Notes: generated by a model from the sequence alone, not told the origin. DNA of 15,364 nucleotides from Euryarchaeota archaeon UBA242 (GCA_002499015.1 DAJY01000040.1:2128-17491); one strand, 5' to 3'; numbered from the stretch's first letter, positions 1 to 8,949 are shown. A program made the numbers and translations.

Positions 1-2
1 TC

Positions 3-1388
3 TGGTCATATGATGGAACTCCAATTGAATTATTCAATAATGAAGAGATTGCAGGAATTGAAGCGCCTAAGGGCGAGGAATTATTTTTCTTCCTAGAAGT
101 TGAAAATCCTGGGGAATATTTAAAAATCTCAACTTATGGTGGAGAAGGAACCCTGAGTTTTGAAGTTGAAGGGCAAACTTATTCTATTGATTTCGATGGT
201 TTTGATTTTGATTTTGATTTTGATGATGAAGAAGGACGCCAAGGTAGACCTAACGGCAATCAAGGTAATGAGATGGACTTGACCTCTGAAGATATATTTG
301 TAGAATCGAATGGAGATGGAACATCGCAAAGCATAATGATTTGGAATCCTTCAAATGGACGATTTGATATCACTTTATTTGCAGTCTCAGATATTAGTGA
401 TGTATCTATTATTGCAACTTGGGTGGAATCTGAATTACCTCCAATTGAGCCGCCTATTGTCGAACCAGTGGTAATAGAATCATGTAAAGAGTCTGCGGAT
501 AGAATCTTTAGAGAAGCTGACACCAATGGCGACGGAATCGTTTCTCTAAAAGAATTTGAAGTTCTAGACGAAGACTTAGGAGAAATTAATTTTGATGATG
601 TAGATATTAATTCAGATGGTGAAATTGAATTTGCAGAAGCTGTACAAAAGAGTTGTAGTTGTGATAATGAATTATTAAGTAATTTCGAACAATTAACAAA
701 TGGAGAATCTAGAGTTTCAATAGAAGATTTCAGCGCATTGGTATGGATAAATGAGAACAATTTCCTAACTATGGATGTTAATAATGATGGATTTGTTGAC
801 TTTGAAGAGGTTGAAATTGCATCATTATTGTGTGCGACTACATTTAGCGCATTTGATAGCGATGGAGATGGAGTTGTTGATGGCGAGGATGCATTCCCTG
901 AAGACCCTGATGAGTCAGTCGATAGCGATGGAGATGGTGTTGGTGATAATGGCGATTTCGCTCCGAGTGTCGCCAATGATTTGCTATATGCAACAGGTGG
1001 AGCAGTTTTACTGGTTCTTGCTGGGTTATTGCTATTCTTCCTGAAAGGTGGCATGGGTGGTAGTGGATTAGTCTCTAGCACAAATCAACACTGGGATGAT
1101 GAGAGTCATAGTGCAATGCAAGATGAAATGCTCGGATTGAATGATTCTATGTACAAAGAGATTCCCCAATTGGATGGTGTTGATTCAGAAAATCCATTTA
1201 CACAGCCTATTGATCGGGTAGTCTCAACGCCTTTTGGAGAACAACCTACAAGTTTTGAGCCACTAACATCTGCAGCCCAAAACACCGCGGCTTCAGAGGC
1301 TTCAAGTGAATTATTAGGAACCGATTCGCAGCAAGCACCGCAGAATATCAATGAAATCTCTGAAGTGCTGGATGATTTATTCAATTGA
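3..1388 (+). CDS. Partial secreted, membrane-anchored Ca-binding protein (PPC-like, EF-hand and TSP3 repeats)
   Basis: The reading frame is open from base 3, so the gene starts upstream; 461 codons and the TGA are visible. Residues 1-63 form a beta-rich segment resembling the bacterial pre-peptidase C-terminal (PPC) domain, followed by a Phe-Asp repeat (about 67-75) and a second beta-rich segment (about 92-141). After a Pro/Glu linker come EF-hand loops at 173-184, 201-212 and 258-269, each with D-x-N-x-D-G and a final Glu, plus a degenerate loop at 231-242. Two Asp-rich thrombospondin type 3-like repeats begin near 285 and 307. A hydrophobic helix (327-347) is followed by Lys and a 114-residue hydrophilic tail. 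By the positive-inside rule the N-terminal part is extracellular and the tail cytoplasmic. Ca2+ binding is inferred from the loops. PPC domains often accompany secreted peptidases, so a protease or adhesin domain could lie upstream, but none is visible. An internal ATG at 273 is not the true start because coding composition continues upstream. Confidence 0.85.
   Translation, partial: WSYDGTPIELFNNEEIAGIEAPKGEELFFFLEVENPGEYLKISTYGGEGTLSFEVEGQTYSIDFDGFDFDFDFDDEEGRQGRPNGNQGNEMDLTSEDIFVESNGDGTSQSIMIWNPSNGRFDITLFAVSDISDVSIIATWVESELPPIEPPIVEPVVIESCKESADRIFREADTNGDGIVSLKEFEVLDEDLGEINFDDVDINSDGEIEFAEAVQKSCSCDNELLSNFEQLTNGESRVSIEDFSALVWINENNFLTMDVNNDGFVDFEEVEIASLLCATTFSAFDSDGDGVVDGEDAFPEDPDESVDSDGDGVGDNGDFAPSVANDLLYATGGAVLLVLAGLLLFFLKGGMGGSGLVSSTNQHWDDESHSAMQDEMLGLNDSMYKEIPQLDGVDSENPFTQPIDRVVSTPFGEQPTSFEPLTSAAQNTAASEASSELLGTDSQQAPQNINEISEVLDDLFN
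201..224 (+). repeat. Hexanucleotide tandem repeat (TTTGAT x4)
   Basis: Four perfect TTTGAT units lie in frame in the surface-protein gene and encode alternating Phe-Asp. A related GATTTCGATGGT segment precedes them and an Asp/Glu run follows. Because the unit is 6 nt, unit gain or loss would change protein length by two residues without a frameshift. Confidence 0.75.
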
Positions 1389-1395
1389 AGATATT

Positions 1396-4300
1396 TCATT
1401 GTAGGCGTTTTCCGCCAATACGAAGTTCTGTCTTCAATGGCATTTGCTGTTCCCATGCAAACTCCTTGACAATTCTCCAGCCCTTTTCAGAACCTTCATA
1501 ATCTTTGACTTCAATAATTTTATTTCTTGTATTTGCCTTGAATGCAGCAACTGGTTCTGCATTCTTGAATACTAAGTATGCTGAACCAAATCCAAACTTT
1601 TCTTTCAATATATCTGAGAAGTATGGTGCGATTGGGTCACTAGGAGGTAGAACGAAATCACGAATCGGAGGAATCTCGTTCGACTTTTCAAGAAGCTCTT
1701 TACGACCCCAGCATACTTCATGTAAGTCTTCAATTAGGAACCCTTTGATTAGAGTTCCATCCTCTTCAAAGGAATTCAAAACCGCCTTCAATTCTTCCGG
1801 CTTGAATGGAGTTCCTGCTAAACTTAGTAACTGTTTCAGTGTTATTACTGGATATTCAGCGACAAGTTTGCGTAAATATTCTCTGCGCAATTCAACACGA
1901 TCGACATCATCTCTCTGAGTAACAGTTCTATATCCACCTCTAAAGTCTTGAACGATATGACCAGATTTAACCAGTGGTTGCAGTAATTTTCTAAATTGTG
2001 ATTGTGTTAATGCATGTCGCTCTTTGAAGATTTTAGGATCTGAATTAACTGAGAAGAATTCAATAATATCCCATAATTCATCATCAGGAGGTAAACCTCT
2101 AATTGTCAACAGGTCTCTAAAGTGCTCATATGTTGCCCAAACTTGATGGCCTCGCATATTGATTCCTTGGTGCAGGCGGTGTGCGCTAGCCATGCTCTTA
2201 AGGTCGACACGGTATACAGAAGCCCGCCCTCTTAATGCGAAATCATCTCTAACTTCAGGAACATTTCTAAGAGCATCAATTTCGCTATCTAATCTTGAAT
2301 CCTGGTGCAAGTTGTGCTGATAGAATAGTACCTTTTCGGCAACTTCTCTAGGTTGAGGGTCAACGATTCCACCGCGGATCATTCTTTCACCAGTCATTTT
2401 GAAGCCGATAGCTTCGAGTGATTTTCTAGTATTATCATCAATAGATGAAACAGGTTCACTATTGAAGTTAGATAATACTGCAACATCAACCAACTGGTCA
2501 GAATGGTTCTCGAGTAGTATTCTAAACGCTTCACAGAACTCGTCTAGGTATGCTGTTGGAACATGTAAGTCCTTGATTTCAAGGTAATCATTAACTTTGA
2601 ACATCAATACCTTCCCAACAGGGTCAACTCCCTTGAAGACTGGTAGATACCAACCACGGTCAAGTATACTTCTAACCTCCCAAATGAATCTAGAAACATA
2701 AGGGTCTGACTGTGTTAAAATTCTCATAGTTCTATCTTCTCTTCTAGGGAGTTTCAGCAATTGAACTTCTTCTGGCATGCAATAAAATGCCTCAGGGTCT
2801 GGAACTAATGCCATAACCTTAGAAATACGCCCCGATTTTTCTAAATTTATCAAGGCAATTGTCAAATCTTCATAAGAGCGAGTGACATAGAATCTTAGTG
2901 TATTTGCTTTAACTGGACCCATTCTTCCTATGACCTCAACTAACGAATCCTCGAAATCCATTGTCTCGTAAACATCGTGTACTCGGTGGAATAGTGAAAG
3001 TCTTCTGCGTCTTCCGATAACATCTTCAAATTGTTTTACCATCATCATTTGGCGCTCAAGGTTAGAAATTGCATTTTTCAAATCTCTGTGTAAAGGTTTG
3101 AAATCATCACCCTTTGGATAATTTTCTAACAATTCAATCCTAGTAATATTCTCATCCGCTGAAATTTTACTCAAAATTTCATCTTCCATTGGACCAATCC
3201 ATGGTTCAGGCTTCAAACCGAGCAACATCGGTATTGATTCTTTAGTAGTATATCCTATACGATTATGCAGCAAGCGACCCATAATCACATCTGAATCAAG
3301 TTGAACATCCGTCCAATCTTTAAAGTTAAAATCCTTAACACGATACAATAATTCCTGCTGTTTTTGAAATAATACGTGAGAATTAAAAGCATCAAAACAA
3401 TTATCATACTGTTTGAAGGACTTTTCTAAAACCATGTTTTGCACCCATCGGTACTCAACAACCTCTTCAGAACCACCAGTTAGCCTATGCTCATCGACCT
3501 TGAGAATATATTCTGCATCATCTGTCTGGCGATAGAATCCAACAGAGATAACACTGCGAGATTCCAGTTCATGGATAATTCTGTCAACCATCTCTCTAGG
3601 GAATGGTAATCGTTCATCCATTTCATCTCCGGTTTGGGGACCTTCAGAACCTAACATCTCAATTATTTTGACCCGAAGTGCTTCATGAGGGTCACTCAAT
3701 TCCCTTTCTTCCCATTCAATTGGTGTACGGCCATCAAATTTAGTCGCGTATTTGTAGGTAATTCCTCGTGTGTGGATCTCTCGTAAATCATCTGCATCCT
3801 TTCCACCATTTGTAGACAGGCAACCGAGAGTTCCATGAATTTCAGCCATATATGGACTGAACCATTTACCGTCAATATCACAGCCAGTTCCGTCAATTTT
3901 TGTAATCTGTTCGGATTTAACTAATTCCTCGACCCATTTACGAATATCATCAAAAGCAATATCTTGCAATTTTTCTTTGTAAAGAGGGTTTTTGAATTCC
4001 TTGTCCAATCCACCACCATGGCTCATTAGATTGAATAATTCTGTTGCATTGGTAGGAACAGGTGCTTTATCCAAATAGTACCTGCTTAGTTGTTCACTGG
4101 TTAGTTCAGTTGCAAGAGAACGAGTACCTAGTAAGCGGCGTAAAATTTCAGGGTCGATATCCTTGACTAAAAATGCACGGGTTTTCATTGCCATCAAGTC
4201 CTCAAATGCGGACATGTACAGAGACATTCCCAACCGCGAAGGAACTGTAACCTTGTTGTGAACGATTCTTGCATCACCTGTTACACATAGTTCCAAGAAT

Positions 4301-6672
4301 TCGGTTAGGCTTTTGAGATCAATATCTCCAAACATAATTTCATTCTTTGCCTCTCGCATCAACAAACTATCATCCATTGTTCTATGCTTCTTTAACAGTG
4401 CCTCAGCCTTCTGTTGGAATTGCTGTGGACTGACTTCTTCAGAACCAATTCGGCGAGGTATAATCATAGAACGCCCGGCAACTTCTCTAAATCTCTTAGT
4501 AAATATTTGAGTATTAGTGATATATCTTTCAATTACTTCAATATGATTATTTGAACGGAAAGCATCATACATTGCACCAGGATCAACTTCCCTTGACGTT
4601 TTCAAAAGAAGTCCATTTTCATCATAAGATAATTCTAGAACTGCAATACCGTGAGATTCTGCTAATCCTGCCATGAAGTAACCTAGAGCAGTATTGAATC
4701 CACGTCCTCTACAAGTGGTTATCATATAGGTCGGTTGCCCTCCTGAGATTACTTGTTCAACTAATATTTTATTTGGGTCTGGAACTTGGAATGAATCTAT
4801 AGAATGCTCTTCTAAGTGACGGGCAATTGCATTTGCAACATCGGAACTAAGTCCATATGCGTCTTGTAGTAATACCCTTGGGTCCTGCTCACGACGCAGG
4901 GCCAATGAACAATGTCCGATTAAATCTAGAAGAGATTTTGATAATTCTCTAGACCTAGACCTTGCTTCTCCAGACCATGAAGGGACAGTAGGACGGTATC
5001 CTGTGACCGATTGAACATTTACTCTCGTACCTTGGATATTTGTAACCCGATAGGTAGACCCACCTAGTAAGATTACATCCCCTCCCCGTAAATTAGAGAC
5101 GAATGAACCTGATAATTGACCTAGTATTGAGCCTTCTGCATTGAATACAAGGAATGAATTATCCATCGCAATAGTTCCAACATTGGTATAGTAAATCATT
5201 CTTGAATATCCTTTCTTTCCGTATATATTATCTTCCCAATCGATCCAGACTCTCCGTTCTTCTTCAAGCATATCAAGAACATCAATGAAATCATCATAAG
5301 AAAAATTTCTGTATGACCATGCATTGGTAATTATTTCAAAAGCCTCATCGATATCAATATCATTGATAATAACCAAACCAATCATAAATTGAGCTACAAC
5401 ATCTAAACAATTTTGTGGGAAATCAAGAAGATCCATTTCTCCCGTTTGTATTGCTGCTTGTAATGCTGCTAATTCAAGTAAATCATCAACGCTCGAAGGA
5501 AGGAAACGCGCTCTTGGAATACCTCCTACATGGTGTCCAGCACGACCAATTCGTTGCAATGCGGTTGAGATATCGCCAGGGCTTCCAATTTGCAGTACTA
5601 AATCGATTGAACCGATATCGATTCCCATTTCAAGAGAGGAAGAAGTTACTACTGCACGTAAGTGCCCATGCTTCAATTTCTTCTCCACATCTAATCTCAT
5701 TTTCTTATCCATAGAACCGTGGTGCCCTGCAACCAATTCACCTAGATGTGGGCGTAATTTTAGAACAATATTTTCAGTCATTTTTCTTGTATTGGCAAAT
5801 ACCAGTGTTGTGTTGTGGGCTGAAATTAAATCTGCAATAGCCTCAATATTTTTCTCAAGGATTTTCATTACTGAAAGGTCACTGAATTTTGGATCTGTAA
5901 TCAGAATATCTAAATCCAATTCCCTAGCGCCAGAAATTTTGGCGATATTGACCTTTGTCCCTACCCCATCTTCATCATCGCCACTTGAAACTAGATACTC
6001 AGCAACTGTTTTGAGTGGTTCCATAGTAGCAGAAATACCGATTCGTTGTACCGGAATGGTCAGTAATGTGTCCAAGTAAGATAAAGTCAAAGCGAGATGA
6101 ACTCCTCTCTTAGAGGGGACCAATGAGTGCAATTCGTCAATTATCATGAATTCTACCGCATTTACAATTGGTTGAAACCTTGGAGAGGTAATTGCTATTG
6201 CTAGTGATTCGGGGGTGGTAATCAGAATGTGAGGTGGATTTATGAGCATTTTTTGCCGTTCACTTTGAGGTGTATCACCAGTTCGTAATCCGACCTTTAC
6301 TTCTTGAGTTGAAGCAGGCAAATAATTATCGTATATTTCCTTCAGAGGGCCGAGTAAATTTCTTTGAATATCATTAGCCAGTGCTTTAATGGGGGAGATA
6401 TACACACAGTATACCTTTTTCTCCAGTTTCTTTTCAAGTGCTGCTCTTACTAAATTGTCAATGACAGTTAGGAATGCAGTCAAAGTTTTACCAGAACCTG
6501 TAGGTGAACATAACAGTAAATGTTCTTTGGCCATAATCGCAGGAATTGCCAATTTTTGTGGTCTGGTAAAGTCATCAAACTTATCTTTGAACCAGTTGCG
6601 AACTGGTGGACATAATCTTTCCAGTAATTCCTCTTTAGGTAGAGGATTATCAAGATAGTGTATATCTGCCAT
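1396..6672 (-). CDS. lhr: Lhr-family superfamily 2 ATP-dependent helicase, very long form
   Basis: This encodes a 1758-residue SF2 helicase of the Lhr family, whose members translocate 3'-5' on nucleic acid and are linked to DNA/RNA repair. Visible motifs are Walker A SPTGSGKT (56-63), DELH (179-182), SAT (214-216), motif IV near 291-296, motif V with EMGIDIG (348-354) and motif VI QRIGRAGHH (373-381). The helicase plus Lhr winged-helix/beta-sheet core fills about the first 850 residues, the usual size of many archaeal Lhr proteins. The remaining 900 residues resemble a chain of winged-helix segments (for example around 1180-1285 and 1505-1590). A terminal beta-rich segment (about 1675-1758) recalls the C-terminal extension of bacterial long Lhr, which is AlkZ-like. 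That comparison is from memory of the family. ATG 6672 is preferred because a TATAAG box lies about 26 nt upstream, implying a leaderless mRNA. The gene ends 7 nt from the convergent surface-protein gene. Confidence 0.93.
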   Translation of the reverse strand: MADIHYLDNPLPKEELLERLCPPVRNWFKDKFDDFTRPQKLAIPAIMAKEHLLLCSPTGSGKTLTAFLTVIDNLVRAALEKKLEKKVYCVYISPIKALANDIQRNLLGPLKEIYDNYLPASTQEVKVGLRTGDTPQSERQKMLINPPHILITTPESLAIAITSPRFQPIVNAVEFMIIDELHSLVPSKRGVHLALTLSYLDTLLTIPVQRIGISATMEPLKTVAEYLVSSGDDEDGVGTKVNIAKISGARELDLDILITDPKFSDLSVMKILEKNIEAIADLISAHNTTLVFANTRKMTENIVLKLRPHLGELVAGHHGSMDKKMRLDVEKKLKHGHLRAVVTSSSLEMGIDIGSIDLVLQIGSPGDISTALQRIGRAGHHVGGIPRARFLPSSVDDLLELAALQAAIQTGEMDLLDFPQNCLDVVAQFMIGLVIINDIDIDEAFEIITNAWSYRNFSYDDFIDVLDMLEEERRVWIDWEDNIYGKKGYSRMIYYTNVGTIAMDNSFLVFNAEGSILGQLSGSFVSNLRGGDVILLGGSTYRVTNIQGTRVNVQSVTGYRPTVPSWSGEARSRSRELSKSLLDLIGHCSLALRREQDPRVLLQDAYGLSSDVANAIARHLEEHSIDSFQVPDPNKILVEQVISGGQPTYMITTCRGRGFNTALGYFMAGLAESHGIAVLELSYDENGLLLKTSREVDPGAMYDAFRSNNHIEVIERYITNTQIFTKRFREVAGRSMIIPRRIGSEEVSPQQFQQKAEALLKKHRTMDDSLLMREAKNEIMFGDIDLKSLTEFLELCVTGDARIVHNKVTVPSRLGMSLYMSAFEDLMAMKTRAFLVKDIDPEILRRLLGTRSLATELTSEQLSRYYLDKAPVPTNATELFNLMSHGGGLDKEFKNPLYKEKLQDIAFDDIRKWVEELVKSEQITKIDGTGCDIDGKWFSPYMAEIHGTLGCLSTNGGKDADDLREIHTRGITYKYATKFDGRTPIEWEERELSDPHEALRVKIIEMLGSEGPQTGDEMDERLPFPREMVDRIIHELESRSVISVGFYRQTDDAEYILKVDEHRLTGGSEEVVEYRWVQNMVLEKSFKQYDNCFDAFNSHVLFQKQQELLYRVKDFNFKDWTDVQLDSDVIMGRLLHNRIGYTTKESIPMLLGLKPEPWIGPMEDEILSKISADENITRIELLENYPKGDDFKPLHRDLKNAISNLERQMMMVKQFEDVIGRRRRLSLFHRVHDVYETMDFEDSLVEVIGRMGPVKANTLRFYVTRSYEDLTIALINLEKSGRISKVMALVPDPEAFYCMPEEVQLLKLPRREDRTMRILTQSDPYVSRFIWEVRSILDRGWYLPVFKGVDPVGKVLMFKVNDYLEIKDLHVPTAYLDEFCEAFRILLENHSDQLVDVAVLSNFNSEPVSSIDDNTRKSLEAIGFKMTGERMIRGGIVDPQPREVAEKVLFYQHNLHQDSRLDSEIDALRNVPEVRDDFALRGRASVYRVDLKSMASAHRLHQGINMRGHQVWATYEHFRDLLTIRGLPPDDELWDIIEFFSVNSDPKIFKERHALTQSQFRKLLQPLVKSGHIVQDFRGGYRTVTQRDDVDRVELRREYLRKLVAEYPVITLKQLLSLAGTPFKPEELKAVLNSFEEDGTLIKGFLIEDLHEVCWGRKELLEKSNEIPPIRDFVLPPSDPIAPYFSDILKEKFGFGSAYLVFKNAEPVAAFKANTRNKIIEVKDYEGSEKGWRIVKEFAWEQQMPLKTELRIGGKRLQ

Positions 6673-6694
6673 TTTTTTAGCCTACCCGATGAGG

Positions 6695-6700
6695 CTTATA
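6695..6700 (-). promoter_or_regulatory. TATA-box candidate of lhr (leaderless)
   Basis: On the minus strand TATAAG is centred about 26 nt upstream of the lhr ATG (6672). This is the usual archaeal TATA-to-start-site distance, so transcription should begin at or next to the start codon. No Shine-Dalgarno is present between box and ATG, which fits a leaderless message. Confidence 0.55.
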
Positions 6701-6786
6701 CGTGGGTGAAGAGCATATCAATGTTCGCTTATTAGCAGAAATAAAAATTAATTACAGTTTTCAAACCGATAGCAACTATTATTCAT

Positions 6787-6817
6787 AAAAAGAAGTCTTT
6801 GTGAGTCCGCAGAGGAC
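6787..6817 (-). terminator. Possible terminator behind the ferredoxin gene
   Basis: Reading the minus strand past the ferredoxin stop (6829), a GTCC/GGAC 4-bp stem with a 5-nt loop (6817-6805) is followed by a T-rich stretch (about 6798-6787) ending in five T. The stem is short, but archaeal termination relies mainly on T tracts. It separates ferredoxin transcription from the lhr promoter. Confidence 0.35.
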
Positions 6818-6828
6818 ATTAAAGAAAA

Positions 6829-7143
6829 TCAAGCAACACCCAAGCCGCCTTTTTTCCACCGATTTACAATTTCAGTTTCTTCCTGGTTTGTTGGATTCAT
6901 TAATAGTGATTTAATTGCATTCTCTGGAATTGCAATTTCGTACAAGGCATCGGTTGGGCAAGAACCAATGCATGATAGACATCCTACGCAGTTATTTTCG
7001 ATTACAATTACAGGCCTTTTACCGTGTTTTCTACCCAATGGGTTTTCTGCCAGTGGCAACAATGCCTCAAAGGGGCAATGGGCAATACACAAATCACAAC
7101 CGGTGCAATCTTGCTGCGTGATAGCTACCATCGACTGGCCCAT
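6829..7143 (-). CDS. Small 2[4Fe-4S] ferredoxin-like protein
   Basis: This 104-residue soluble protein has two CxxCxxCxxxCP motifs: C13, C16, C19, C23 and C52, C55, C58, C62. Together these are expected to bind two [4Fe-4S] clusters, making it a low-potential electron carrier or a small electron-transfer subunit. The 28 residues between the motifs exceed the spacing of a classic clostridial ferredoxin and include a basic patch (GRKHGKRP). About 40 residues, including a Trp-Lys-Lys segment, follow the second motif. There is no signal peptide or membrane helix. The start could be ATG 7143 or the in-frame ATG 7131; neither has a clear Shine-Dalgarno, and the longer form is reported. It sits alone between lhr and the divergent glyS with no enzyme partner, so its redox partner cannot be told from here. 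Confidence 0.85.
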   Translation of the reverse strand: MGQSMVAITQQDCTGCDLCIAHCPFEALLPLAENPLGRKHGKRPVIVIENNCVGCLSCIGSCPTDALYEIAIPENAIKSLLMNPTNQEETEIVNRWKKGGLGVA

Positions 7144-7268
7144 GAATACTGCAAGTGTTCATCTCTCAAAAACAATACCACTGTTTGGTTAATTTTTTTC
7201 TACTAAACCATTAATTTCTTTGCCGTTGTTAGGTGAGGTTCAAAGGCTGGAGACATTACCGCCTAATT

Positions 7269-7273
7269 GGTGA
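7269..7273 (+). promoter_or_regulatory. Shine-Dalgarno that decides the glyS start
   Basis: GGTGA, complementary to the archaeal 16S rRNA 3' end, lies 5 nt before ATG 7279. It overlaps the in-frame TTG (7267) and GTG (7270), making those codons unlikely starts. Confidence 0.6.
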
Positions 7274-7278
7274 AAACT

Positions 7279-8949
7279 ATGGATGATGCAGAGGAAGGTC
7301 GTCTAGAACGTCTAACTGGGATGCTAAAGCGCCGTGGAATCATTTTGCCAGCGTTTGAAATACACGGAGGAGCAAAAGGCTTGTATGACTTTGGCCCTGT
7401 TGGCGGGCGCCTAATAAATAAAGTCAATCAAGCATGGCTAAATCATTGGATCTCAATGGGCAACATTGTGGAGTTATCTTGCCCTACAATTACACCATAT
7501 GCTGTTTTGGAGGCTAGTGGTCATGTGGGAGAGTTTTCCGATTTTATGACCAATTGCAACTCATGTGAAGAAGCCAGTAGAGCCGATACAATTCTTGAAC
7601 CGTATCATGCGAATCCAGATTCCCTTACAAAATCTGATTTGCAGCAATTACTTAGCGATATAAATCCACAGTGTCCTGCTTGCGGCGATAGTGATTGGAG
7701 TCCAATAGTTGCTCAAAATTTGATGTTTAACACTACGATTGGAGCGGGTAAATCTGGCAGACCAGGTTTCCTTCGTCCAGAAACAGCACAAGGTATGTTT
7801 ACATCATTCACTTCATTATATCGCCATAACCGCGAGAGATTGCCATTCGGAGCAGTACAAGTTGGAAAGGGATACAGGAATGAAATCAGCCCTCGCCAAG
7901 GAATGATTCGACTTAGAGAGTTTAACATGGCTGAATTAGAATATTTCATTGACCCAGAGGTTGATTTAAAGCATGACTTTTCTCAGTGGTCATCTACACA
8001 GATGAATTTGCTGTCAGAAAGTGATGGTGAAGTTATAATGTCGATTAATGATGCTGTTGAAAAAGGAATAATCCGTCACCCAACGGTTGGATTTTTCATG
8101 GCAAAAACATTTGATTTTCTAACCATTATTGGTATTGACAGTTCCAAGTTAAGATTTAGGCAGCATCAAAGCGATGAGATGGCTCATTATGCATCCGATT
8201 GCTGGGATGTAGAAATACTTGGCTCATATGGGTGGGTTGAGTGTGTTGGGATTGCTCACAGAGGTTGTTATGATCTTGAAGCGCATGAAAAAGCAACAGG
8301 AAAAACACTTCGAGCTCGTCGCGAATTTTCCCAACCAAAAATCGTAGAGGTTGACGGGTGGACTACCGATGGAGCAACTGCGGGCCCAGCGTTTAGGGCG
8401 CTAGCAGGTGCTGTCAAAAAGGCTGTAGAACAATTATCTTCTACCTGCGAATTCCCTACTCAAGTAACTTTACAAAACAGTGAGTCGGTAATAGTTGACT
8501 TAGCACATGTAAAGCGTGTTCAGAGAACTGAAACCATCTCTGGAGAGTGGTATATACCACATGTTGTTGAACCTGCTTTTGGTATTGATAGAATCATTTG
8601 GCACTTGTTGGACCATGCTTATGATGAATCTGGAAAAGATGGTGAAGAATATGTCACTCTGAGATTGAGTGAATCGATTGCACCTGTTGATTATTGCGTA
8701 TTCCCTCTATTTGAGAAGGATGGCATGGGGGAATTGGCAAAGGATATACATCGATCATTATGTTCCAAATATGGAACTGTTTCAATCTACGATGCCAGTG
8801 GTTCAATAGGAAGGCGCTATGCGAGAGCAGATGAAATTGGAGTACCAATTTGCGTTACAGTTGACCATCAATCACTACAAGATAATACTGTCACTCTTAG
8901 GGATAGAGATAGTGGCAAACAATCAAGGATTTCCATCTCAGAATTGTGA
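7279..8949 (+). CDS. glyS: Glycyl-tRNA synthetase, archaeal/eukaryotic dimeric class II type
   Basis: This 556-residue enzyme would charge tRNA-Gly with glycine using ATP in the cytoplasm. The N-terminal region carries the family's GLYDFGPVG segment (34-42) and a CxxC...CxxC zinc-ribbon-like set (C93, C96, C132, C135). FLRPETAQGMF (164-174) is the conserved glycine/ATP site segment. Motif 2 is GYRNEISPRQG (198-208, with R200 and E202), and motif 3 is in EPAFGIDR (431-438, with R438). The last 90 or so residues (from about 468) are the HGTP-type anticodon-binding domain. Length and order match the alpha2 GlyRS of archaea and eukaryotes, not the bacterial alpha2beta2 enzyme. ATG 7279 is chosen for its GGTGA ribosome site; in-frame TTG 7267 would add only four residues, and a stop lies just before it. 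rfcL follows after 33 nt in the same direction, probably co-transcribed. Confidence 0.97.
   Translation: MDDAEEGRLERLTGMLKRRGIILPAFEIHGGAKGLYDFGPVGGRLINKVNQAWLNHWISMGNIVELSCPTITPYAVLEASGHVGEFSDFMTNCNSCEEASRADTILEPYHANPDSLTKSDLQQLLSDINPQCPACGDSDWSPIVAQNLMFNTTIGAGKSGRPGFLRPETAQGMFTSFTSLYRHNRERLPFGAVQVGKGYRNEISPRQGMIRLREFNMAELEYFIDPEVDLKHDFSQWSSTQMNLLSESDGEVIMSINDAVEKGIIRHPTVGFFMAKTFDFLTIIGIDSSKLRFRQHQSDEMAHYASDCWDVEILGSYGWVECVGIAHRGCYDLEAHEKATGKTLRARREFSQPKIVEVDGWTTDGATAGPAFRALAGAVKKAVEQLSSTCEFPTQVTLQNSESVIVDLAHVKRVQRTETISGEWYIPHVVEPAFGIDRIIWHLLDHAYDESGKDGEEYVTLRLSESIAPVDYCVFPLFEKDGMGELAKDIHRSLCSKYGTVSIYDASGSIGRRYARADEIGVPICVTVDHQSLQDNTVTLRDRDSGKQSRISISEL

Noticed and set aside
201..224. The TTTGAT repeats as a CRISPR-like array
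   Set aside because: The units are six bases, contiguous and coding, with no spacers.
855..956. Direct DNA repeat (GATAGCGATGGAGATGG at 855 and 921) as a mobile-element target duplication
   Set aside because: It encodes the repeated Asp-rich TSP3-like motif within one gene, so it is a protein-domain repeat.
260..1081. A 273-codon open frame on the minus strand opposite the surface-protein gene
   Set aside because: It is antisense to a gene full of recognisable domains. Its Ser/Thr/Pro-rich product reflects the complement of Asp/Glu-rich codons, and no domain or ribosome site supports it.
1404..1416. GGCG/CGCC hairpin just after the surface-protein stop, as a terminator
   Set aside because: The stem is only 4 bp, no T tract follows, and the bases encode the C-terminus of Lhr on the other strand.
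7231..7238. AGGTGAGG, a near-perfect Shine-Dalgarno upstream of glyS
   Set aside because: No usable start codon lies at the right distance, and in-frame stops separate it from glyS. It may be chance or part of the leader.
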